DNA of 64,000 bases from Thunnus maccoyii (taxonomy: Eukaryota > Chordata > Actinopteri > Scombriformes > Scombridae), in contig NC_056554.1 in the NCBI RefSeq assembly GCF_910596095.1, forward strand, positions 4,278,001-4,342,000, in the 5' to 3' direction. Below are positions 25,185-64,000 of this stretch, one piece after another (within the stretch, counting starts at the first letter, position 1; each line of letters starts with the position of its first letter). The translations under genes and the position numbers were made by a program. Under the pieces are notes generated by a model. The model saw only the letters and a list, made by a program, of their open reading frames with translations, had not been told where the DNA came from and searched no databases.

Positions 25185-25647
25185 AAAACCCAGCAGCCGT
25201 CATTAATACCTGTTGTGTCTGTACAGGCAGGGGAGTAAGGAGATGTGATAAACTAAACTAGTCGTCATTCTGTTGTAAAGAAAAGAAAAAAAAAAGGCAA
25301 AGGACAAAAGACAAAAAAAACACTCTGATATGCTACAGAATGACATCCTTGTACTGTTTTCTCATTTTTCTTTCAACACTTGTTTTTAAAAACATTTCAA
25401 GGTTACACAGATGCAGAGAAAAAGCATTGAGGAAGAAGAGAGTGTGACAGCAGTTCAGAGGGAGATAAGAAAAAAAAAAAGTAAATGAAAGACTGGTTTG
25501 AGTGTGTCTTTTAAAATAGTTGTGTTCATCTGTTTTCTCCTCTGCCGAGTGTTACTTTGACTTATTTTGTGTTGTGAAAAGCCAACGGGAGACAATCTTT
25601 GACAATCATCTCTCTCATTCTGTGTCTCTTCCTCCCTCCGTCCTTCT

Positions 25648-45909
<20,262 letters not shown>

Positions 45910-46030
45910 TTCTGTAACGAACAGCTCTGCCCGCCCGCCGCAGTCTGGAGCAGGCGAGACAGGCACCGCCTCACCGCAGCGCCACGCACCGCCAACCTCC
46001 TCCCATTTAAGGCTATTATGCTGCCTTTAA
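45910..46030 (-). promoter_or_regulatory. ppp1cb: ppp1cb 5' UTR and promoter
   Basis: GC- and CpG-rich block ('cgcccgccgcagtctgg', 'ccgcagcgccacgcaccgcc') immediately upstream of the ATG on the minus strand, with no TATA box at the usual place. This is the expected CpG-type promoter of a housekeeping phosphatase gene; the exact start is unknown. Confidence 0.55.
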
Positions 46031-48800
46031 ATGCCCCTCGGATACTTTAACTTCTAACGTCGAGAGAGGAAAAGTGGATAGCTTTTACTCTGACACAGAG
46101 AACATTACTGATGTTTTTCAGAGTTATGGTTATATTCCCAATTGTCTGACAAAAAATATCGACTCAAGGTCCGCTTACTAACTTTCAACCGCATCTCATA
46201 GTCTGCACAGACACTACACTCTTTTCCAAAGTGAAGAATCAACTTTCAAGCTAATATCCTAAATAATTCATATTATTGTCCATTAATATATACATATGAA
46301 CATTTTTGTGCATGCGTAGAGCTTTAGATTTCTGAATATATTTCTCCTGCCTTGAATGCAGATATTACTCCATTCATTTACATAATCAATAAGTAGGCTC
46401 TCAGAACTTACCTCAACGTAAAAATACTCCATTACGAGAAAAAGTCCTGCAGAAAATAGTACATGGATGGATCACGGTTCGTCAGGGGCTGAGACCATCA
46501 CTGGGCGAGGACAGACAGACAAATACAGACATACAGAAGAAAAATAATTCATGTTCAAATTCATTCCTGTCTGCATTTGAAAGTCACACACAGACCTATA
46601 CTTGCATTACGTGGCAGCCAAATGACACCTATGCAAAAAGCTGACAACATGGAAACTCCAAAAAATAGGTCGGACAATCCCCAACTTTTTACTTTTATGT
46701 ACTAATTCGTTGTTGTTCCCTAATTGATCCTATGATTTCCAACAGCACCTGAATGTATCAGTATAACCAGGGCATTTGCAACAGGTTATTGTAATAATGA
46801 ATGGTGGATAAGATAATTTCTGAAAAAAAGACATTTAATAAACTCAGTTGACAACTTTTGCAACAATTAAATATTTAGTTTTACGTTGTTTGACTTCCGG
46901 TTACCGGTATAATAGTGATAATCTTTGCAGATATGTTTTTATAAGCCGATTTTATGGACATAAAATACATTTGAAATAAAGAAAACTTTTTTCTTTTTTT
47001 CAACAGTCAGTCAATTTTCATCAAGGTACAAATGAAAAGTGCTGTGATGACAGCAGATCCTGATTTATTCGCCTACAACGCCCTGTTCTGGTCAGAATGT
47101 GAATTTGAGTGTGAATTTTTTTTTTGGATAAACTTTTATGTGATGATTTAGTGATTAAAAAAAAAAAAAAAAAAAAAACAATATTTCCCTTTCTATGGCT
47201 GAAGGAATTATATAATGAAAAAATCATCATTAATAAAAGCGTTTGGGGCGCTACATGTTTATTGTCACTGTTTTTCCAGTGTCGAGATCACTGATTGATG
47301 TTTGCGTAGGCCACCAGCGGAATGGAAACCTGCAGTATTGGTCAGTGCGTAGGGTTTTAAGACAGTCACACACACTTATAAATATAAATACAGCTGCATC
47401 CTGCCCATGAAAAAACTCTGTTTACATGAGCATAACATGAGAATAAACTTCTAGTGAAGATCAGAGAAGTATCCAGTCCGAAACTGTTTCCTAGGTTATA
47501 ATGACTAAAGCCAGAATCTGCCTCTCCCACTCGCAACTTATTTTTCTGTTCCTTTCAAGTGCGTCATCTGGGTATTTCCGCACTGTTTTGAGTGGGTGGT
47601 GGTAAGTTGCATTGCAGAGGAAAAGCAGAGCGCTACAGCGACGTCAAGCTCAATATAATCACACGGAAATCACACGACTCATCATTTCAAAATTACAGCA
47701 TAAAGTTTTACCCTTTGCCTGTACTACAAATACGCTGCCTTTATCATTTCCTGATTTTGTAATCCTGATAGTCTGAATTAATACACAAACCCTGAAACAC
47801 ATTATATATGGCTAGTAAGTTATTTTTAAGGAAGGCTAAACTACTCAATATGTGTTTTTTAACGTACAGTTTAATTATTACTTTTAGGAATTTGTCAAAT
47901 GAACATCACTGACTATTGTTTAGGCAACTGCTGAAATATTGTGTAATTACCAGAATCTGCTCTGCAAATATGATGGAAAATTATTTTTCAATTCGTTTGA
48001 CTTTCAACTTAGTCATCGTGGTAAAGTAAAGAAAAAGAAAATGTTATGAAGTACTATAATGTCAAAATAATATTTGGAAATTGGAAAAAAAACACTGATA
48101 TGTTTATGGTACCTAAATAATGTTGTGTACCAGTTTTCCAAAGTACACTGGTTTTATTTACATGATAAAAAGGCTTTTTTTGGCTTTTTTATTCATTTTA
48201 AATTGAAATTAAGTTTTTGATTCTGACTTTTGAGTAATGACACCATAACCTAAGATTAAGCAGCATGTAATCTCCAATACAAATGCAGGAGTGGCCTCAC
48301 AATCCTTTCCCTTTCTGCTTATATAAATCAACTAACAGCATTAACACAAACTATCTGATTGCCACACAGTGAACCTGTGGCCTAAATTACTCAATACTAT
48401 GAAAAAAGACATTCTGATTCATTAAGTTCAGTGGTTCTCAAAGTGGGGTACAGGGACCCCCAAGGGTCCTTGAGGGGGAATAATTGTGGAATAATTTATT
48501 TCCACTGTAATTCCATCCATATGTAACACAGTGATAAATGTATGACTGTTTTGGTCATGGGTTTCATACACTTTCTGTAATATCATAATATCATATGGGG
48601 GTCTAATTTGTGTCAATTTAGGGTCCTTGACATGAAAAAGTTTGAGAACTACTGATCTGGTGGAAGAAAATCAGGTTGTATTTTCATATACAAAGGTCTG
48701 GTAAATGTTGAACTCACCATTTTAACGATGGGAACAGTGCATTACGCAAAAACAAAACAAAACAAAACAAACTGAAGTTGCAGCATAATGTTCTTTAAAT
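46031..48800. other. Spacer between the head-to-head genes ppp1cb and rela
   Basis: No exon-like structure was recognised. It holds a fragment of the 'agtattcagatcctt' family near 46415-46465, a poly(A)/poly(T) stretch near 47118-47180, and the MITE at 48429-48654. Confidence 0.55.
48429..48654. mobile_element. MITE with 'cagtggttctcaaa' inverted repeats (226 bp)
   Basis: The left end is CAGTGGTTCTCAAAGT. The right end, in reverse, is CAGTAGTTCTCAAACT, 14 of 16 identical. 'gggtccttga' occurs near both ends. This terminus is typical of fish hAT elements. The flanking 8-mers do not match, so the target duplication has decayed or the boundaries differ slightly. Confidence 0.65.
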
Positions 48801-48819
48801 AGGTGTTGTACTTGTGTGC

Positions 48820-49027
48820 TGTTTTTACCGGAACTCCTCGCTGTCGTCGCGTACAACTTCATCTCTGAAGCTTGTTGTACACAGACAGATGTAGGTGGAG
48901 CAAACCAGGCGACAGAACAGCACTGTCAAGAAGTTTTTTTGAGTCCTCAGTGCCGTGTTTGCAACGTCTTTTAGCTGAAAAAATAAACAACGGATAAAGA
49001 GTCGTGTCGTCGGACTCAGACACAGCC
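48820..49027 (+). promoter_or_regulatory. rela: rela promoter and 5' UTR
   Basis: CpG-containing stretch ('cgctgtcgtcgcgtac') just upstream of the rela ATG in AT-rich surroundings. The ATG context is ACAGCCATGG, a good Kozak match. An ATGTAG start-stop lies at 48889. No perfect NF-kB consensus was found here. The transcription start is inferred at about 48830-48980. Confidence 0.5.
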
Positions 49028-60403
<11,376 letters not shown>

Positions 60404-60415
60404 AGGTTGTCCCTG

Positions 60416-60450
<35 letters not shown>

Positions 60451-61355
60451 GACATATTAACAAGCTCTTTTTATCAGACCACTTGCATCTGCCACTTTAG
60501 TCTTGGGAACTAAAGATGCTTTGTTGTTAAAGACAAAAAAGGATACAAGGTGGACATGAAGGGCTTGTGGAGACAGAATGTAGCAGAGCTGCTCACTGAG
60601 GACTCACTTATTGAAATACCAGCAAAGATGATTACCTGTTGACATTCTTGAACATCTTAAGCATGTTTTTGTACTGTCATTTTAACAATTTTGGTAGGTC
60701 TAGTCAGTGTTAATGTGATGTTCACTGTCTTAAGTGAAAAGTGTGTTTTATTTTTAAAAAAGGGGCTGGTATTCTCAGTAAGAATTGTAATCAGATATAG
60801 AGGTAAGTCTATGCAAAATATGCCAGTTGTACTTTTAAATATCCCCATGTATTACTTTGGATCTTAGGATGTTTCACATGCTTTCTGAAGGTCAGCAGTA
60901 ATACCACTTTCTTCATACAGGTGCCTTTGTTGAGTCTCAACAAAATATAGTAGTATTGTTCAGAACCAAATGAAGGTCTACATGTAAATAATTATCAGAC
61001 AAGCAACATTAATGCATATAGTACATGCTTATAGCAGATAAGTGTACCAGATGTTTATGCTTCATTCTCAGAGCTCTATAAGAATTTTTTTTTTGTCTGG
61101 CAATATAATTTGTGGTCGCTAATCAGTTTTTCTACAGTTATTTTATGAATAATGGCTGCAGTTTAACAGTCTCAGACCTATAGGTCAGCTTGCTATACTA
61201 TGTACTGAAATATGTTTAATTGAGATGAAATAGTAATGTTTATCCTGCCATAGTAAGCAGATTATACTGTATGTAATCTTTGCTGTAACAATTGATTGTT
61301 TCTGTCAAAATCCAAAACACTTTGCTCGGAAATAAAGACATACAGTATAAAGATG
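60404..61355 (+). other. rela: rela 3' UTR
   Basis: Follows the TAA at 60401-60403. It opens with an uninterrupted poly(T) run at about 60419-60447, then AT-rich sequence with several ATTTA words to the poly(A) signal. No other coding frame was found. Confidence 0.7.
61331..61336 (+). terminator. rela: Poly(A) signal AATAAA of rela
   Basis: Canonical hexamer about 930 bases after the stop. Cleavage would fall at roughly 61346-61366. A further AATAAA lies near 61412. Confidence 0.65.
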
Positions 61356-61371
61356 GTCTTCAAAAGTAGAC

Positions 61372-61377
61372 TTTATT
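61372..61377 (-). terminator. c11orf68: Poly(A) signal AATAAA of c11orf68 (minus strand)
   Basis: The plus strand reads TTTATT. On the minus transcript this is AATAAA about 410 bases past the stop codon, facing the rela signal 36 bases away. Confidence 0.6.
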
Positions 61378-61786
61378 TGGCAACTCTCATTGTTGTTTAG
61401 TACAAAGGAAAGAATAAATTAGACAAATGTATGTTGTAAAAAAGAAATGCTTCATTGGATGCAAGTTTTCCTCTGAACGTGTGCATACAAATTAAGGATT
61501 TCTCCAGCCACCCTGTCAGTCAGGTAAGTGTTAGTGAGTTACACACAGAATCTCAAGAATACGTACAAAATAGTCTTACTGATGATGAATACAATAGATT
61601 CAATTCCAAAAAAAAAAGTGTGACAATATTTCAAGTCACTTCGAAACAGCATGAGAAGACGAGACTGAAATGAGATTTAGTGCTTTTTTGCCAAAAGGAA
61701 GAACTTGAGATATTTCAGTCAGTGAAACGCAGATGGGATCACTGAAATAAGTGCCTCCTCATCAAACTGTCCCCTTAATCACAGGC

Positions 61787-62527
61787 TTATGTTACTTCAA
61801 GATTGGTGACTTTGTTGATGATGTGGGAACGCCTGGGTACACACTCCAGGTTAAATTTGCTCTCGTATATGGTTGGACAAAGCTTCCAGCGGTTGTTTCG
61901 GTAGATTCCCAGGTATGTGTACACGTCTGGCTTGTAGGCAAGAGGGCACTTGACCCCTGTGGCACGGATGATGGAGTCCAGCCTCATAATCTCACTCTCG
62001 TCGGTGAAGTTCTGGTTGTAGGCACAAATGACCTGCTTGCCCTCTCCCTTGGGGTCATAGGTACTGACCTTAGCTGAGGAAACCTTCCCGTCCAGGACTG
62101 CTCTGGCCACACACTCCCACGCATTGTCCAACTTGAAACCAGAGTCCAAGTGCATCAGCCACTTGCCCGTGAGCACTCCGTGGTTCAGAGCCAGTTCCCT
62201 CACTGTCTGGAAGTTGACAGGCCGGCCACTGGCCAAAAGTTTCTCCCAGCTCTCCTGGAGACCCGTGACATCCCCACAGCTGGGGCAGTGTGTCGGGCCC
62301 CGCACAGCAATCCACCCCACAGGGCTCACACCACCCTCCTCGTCACCATATCTGTACACTTGTGAAGGCCTGTTGCTCTCCAGCCAGCCATCAAACTCGG
62401 ATCTGGGAGTTCTCCTCGAGTCAAACACAATCCAGGGGTCCATGTCTGCAGCCATGGCCTGAGCGGCATAGGTCTCTGCAGCAAAGGGGGCCATCTCGCC
62501 ATCTACGGGGGCCTCCTCCTCCTCCAT
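61787..62527 (-). CDS. c11orf68: C11orf68/BLES03 homologue (UPF0696), 246 aa, intronless coding region
   Basis: Small conserved vertebrate protein of unclear function; the human protein is reported to have an eIF4E-like fold. The single open frame runs from ATG at 62527 to TAA at 61787-61789. Conserved blocks are AAQAMAADMDPWIVFDSR (about residues 21-38), VGWIAVRGP, SGDVTGLQ-type residues, LTGKWLMHLDSGFKLDNAW (about 119-137), KVICAYNQNFTD-like residues, and KPDVYTYLGIYRNNRWKLCP (about 200-219). Length is close to the conserved core of the human protein, whose N-terminus is longer. The first ATG has a weak upstream context (CTTATGG), and the internal ATG at Met12 has a better one (GAGATGG), so the true start could be Met12. 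The exon begins at 62574 (acceptor CAG) after a 5' UTR intron. Confidence 0.93.
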   Translation of the reverse strand: MEEEEAPVDGEMAPFAAETYAAQAMAADMDPWIVFDSRRTPRSEFDGWLESNRPSQVYRYGDEEGGVSPVGWIAVRGPTHCPSCGDVTGLQESWEKLLASGRPVNFQTVRELALNHGVLTGKWLMHLDSGFKLDNAWECVARAVLDGKVSSAKVSTYDPKGEGKQVICAYNQNFTDESEIMRLDSIIRATGVKCPLAYKPDVYTYLGIYRNNRWKLCPTIYESKFNLECVPRRSHIINKVTNLEVT

Positions 62528-63043
62528 AAGGTCGTCAGTGTGAGAGTATCAAACAAATCCTTGTTGGGATAATCCTGTCGAAGGGAGGAAGGTGCAGTGT
62601 ATTAGAAAGTTTTTTTAAACCACAGGTGCAGCTTATGTTAGTTTATAGTTCCTCCTGGGCCGTTGCACTGCTCGCGGATGTTTACTAATGCTGCTATTTA
62701 GTTAGCTTGCTATATTAGCATCACTTGTTTAATGGGTAGCTAACGTTTTCCCAACATTGATTCTTATACAGTAAAATACGCTACTATCCTTTTCATTTGT
62801 GTTACTCATGTACGTTTACAATCAACATGTAGCTAACCACGCAGAAAACATTTTTGATAGCTTGGCTCCATTATGTAGCTAACCGACTAGCTAGCCAGTT
62901 TACCGATCCTCGATGTTTGTCCGGACAAATGTGTTGGGTTATTATTTACAGCCGGCTGTAATCAATTATAACAAGCACCTTTTACATACAGAGCACCAAA
63001 TGTATTTCACGCTGATCACAAACAGTAAACGCTTAACAGTTAA

Positions 63044-63110
63044 AGCTACCTGCTGACGTTCAAGTTTGTTGTCCAGCGTTCTTCCGCACAAACGTAGACC
63101 CGGTAGTGCG
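63044..63110 (-). promoter_or_regulatory. c11orf68: Probable c11orf68 non-coding first exon and promoter
   Basis: Read on the minus strand, 'acgtcagcag' is followed by GTAGCT, a splice donor with its first intron base at 63049. It pairs well with the acceptor at 62575-62576. Nearby sequence is CpG-bearing ('gcgcactaccgggtctacg' on the minus strand) and the polypurine tract begins directly upstream. The transcription start is inferred. Confidence 0.45.
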
Positions 63111-63243
63111 CTTCTCTTCTCTTCTCTCCTCCCCTCCTCCCCTCCTCCTTTCCTCTCCTTCCCTCTCCTTCCCTCCACCTCCTCCTCCTTTCCTCCTTTC
63201 CTCTCCTCTCCCATATTCTCTCCTTCTCCTCTCCTCCTGTCAC
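63109..63243. repeat. Polypyrimidine/polypurine tract (about 135 bp)
   Basis: Almost pure C/T on the plus strand (A/G on the minus), built from irregular 'cctcctcc' and 'cttcctctcc' units with many mirror-symmetric stretches, next to the presumed c11orf68 start. Confidence 0.95.
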
Positions 63244-63274
63244 CCCCCCAGTACAATTTTGAGGTGCACAAGGA

Positions 63275-63905
63275 TTACTTGAGTTATTCCTTTTGATGTT
63301 ACTTTATACTTCCACTCCGCTGCATTTATTTGACAGCTTTAGTTACTTTTCAGGGGAAGATTTGACACAATGGATAATATAACAAGCTTTTAAAATACAA
63401 CACATTGTTAAAGATGAAACGAGTGGTTTTCAACCATTTTGACTTTTGACGTCTTACAAAAAGCAGTGTGTAGTCGGGGTCACATTTCAGATGTCTATGA
63501 GTTGTTCACAGCTCCACCAAATAGTGATTTTTCCCATTAAACTTCTCACATGGTTTCATTTCAATAAATGTTCAAATGATCCAATATTTTACCAAAAAAT
63601 AAAAATGAGAGAAAAAGTCAAAAAAATTGAAAACAGATTTGCGTATCAGAACTCTGTTTTTTCCTCTTTCCTCTCCCATTAATCATCTGACGACCCTTCA
63701 GATGTATCTGGTGACCCTTTAGAAGGGACTAAACCGCTAACGTTACATTTACGGCAATACTTTAACTAAATCAAGCTGATAAGACTTATGTACTTTAACT
63801 GTGGTAGGATTTTTCATGCAGGATATTAATTTGTAAAGGACTATTTCTACATTGCTGTATTGGTACTTTCATTTAAGTAAAGGATTTGAATACTTCTTCC
63901 ACCGT
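63275..63905. repeat. Inverted copy of the 'agtattcagatcctt' repeat, interrupted by another repeat
   Basis: Bases 63275-63370 ('tacttccactccgctgcattt', 'gacagctttagttactttt') and 63780-63905 ('tttcatttaagtaaaggat', 'tgaatacttcttccaccg') are the two ends of one family copy. The middle (about 63425-63735) reads like a separate 'gtggttttcaaccatttt ... tggtgaccctt' repeat inserted within it. Confidence 0.55.
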
Positions 63906-63924
63906 TGATTATTACATTATAATC

Positions 63925-64000
63925 ATGGACAAGTTGTGGAACGTCGTGAGCTGCAACATGACGGCACTGAGACCCTGCGGAACCAAAGTGACCTGCCAAG
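63925..64000 (+). CDS. Possible start of a further gene, truncated by the window edge
   Basis: An ATG at 63925 opens a frame that runs to the edge without a stop (25 codons, beginning MDKLWNVVSC and continuing with Cys at residues 18 and 24). Base composition rises in GC relative to the repeat just upstream. I do not recognise the product, and a chance open frame or a transposon fragment is equally possible. Confidence 0.2.
   Translation, partial: MDKLWNVVSCNMTALRPCGTKVTCQ

Noticed and set aside
47565-47580. NF-kB-like site GGGTATTTCC upstream of rela
   Set aside because: It departs from the consensus GGGRNWYYCC at the fourth base and lies 1.4 kb upstream, so autoregulation is not supported by it.
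62124-62462. 112-codon plus-strand frame opposite c11orf68
   Set aside because: A shadow of the GC-rich c11orf68 coding region; only the minus-strand frame carries conserved motifs.

Overview
This is a vertebrate nuclear segment, almost certainly from a teleost fish. Genes are split by GT-AG introns, the DNA is AT-rich, microsatellites are frequent, and the interspersed repeats are of teleost type (Tc1/mariner, hAT-derived MITEs, and a recurrent 'agtattcagatcctt' repeat). No operon-like, viral, CRISPR or prokaryotic structure was seen. The species cannot be named from sequence alone; a percomorph is my guess.

Four complete protein-coding genes were reconstructed exon by exon with every reading phase consistent. 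(1) slc29a2 (+), an equilibrative nucleoside transporter of 462 aa: 12 coding exons at 8415-19912, a probable non-coding first exon ending at 3579, and a 3' UTR to about 21890. (2) A protein phosphatase 1 catalytic subunit of beta type (-), 327 aa: 8 coding exons at 45909-25648, with a 15.2 kb first intron. (3) rela (+), the NF-kB p65 subunit, 627 aa: 11 coding exons at 49028-60403. (4) The c11orf68/BLES03 homologue (-), 246 aa: an intronless coding region at 62527-61787 with a non-coding first exon near 63.05 kb. A 76-base open frame at the right edge may begin a fifth gene.

Layout: 0-3.2 kb intergenic; 3.2-21.9 kb slc29a2; 21.9-25.1 kb repeat-rich spacer containing a 1.73 kb hAT-like element with perfect 8-bp target-site duplications; 25.1-46.0 kb ppp1cb; 46-48.8 kb spacer; 48.8-61.36 kb rela; 61.35-63.1 kb c11orf68; 63.1-64 kb polypyrimidine tract and repeats. 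The ppp1cb and rela genes are head-to-head about 3 kb apart. The rela and c11orf68 genes are tail-to-tail, with facing poly(A) signals so close that their mRNA 3' ends should overlap.

The genes share no single pathway. Their neighbourhood resembles human 11q13 (SLC29A2, RELA, C11orf68). The phosphatase is nevertheless the beta isoform, not the alpha isoform (PPP1CA) that maps to 11q13 in human.

The most interesting structure is in slc29a2 intron 7. One Tc1-like transposon is nested inside another, both with intact TA target duplications, and the outer one ends only 17 bases before exon 8, so the branch point of a host exon must lie inside the transposon. No wholly new biological system was recognised.
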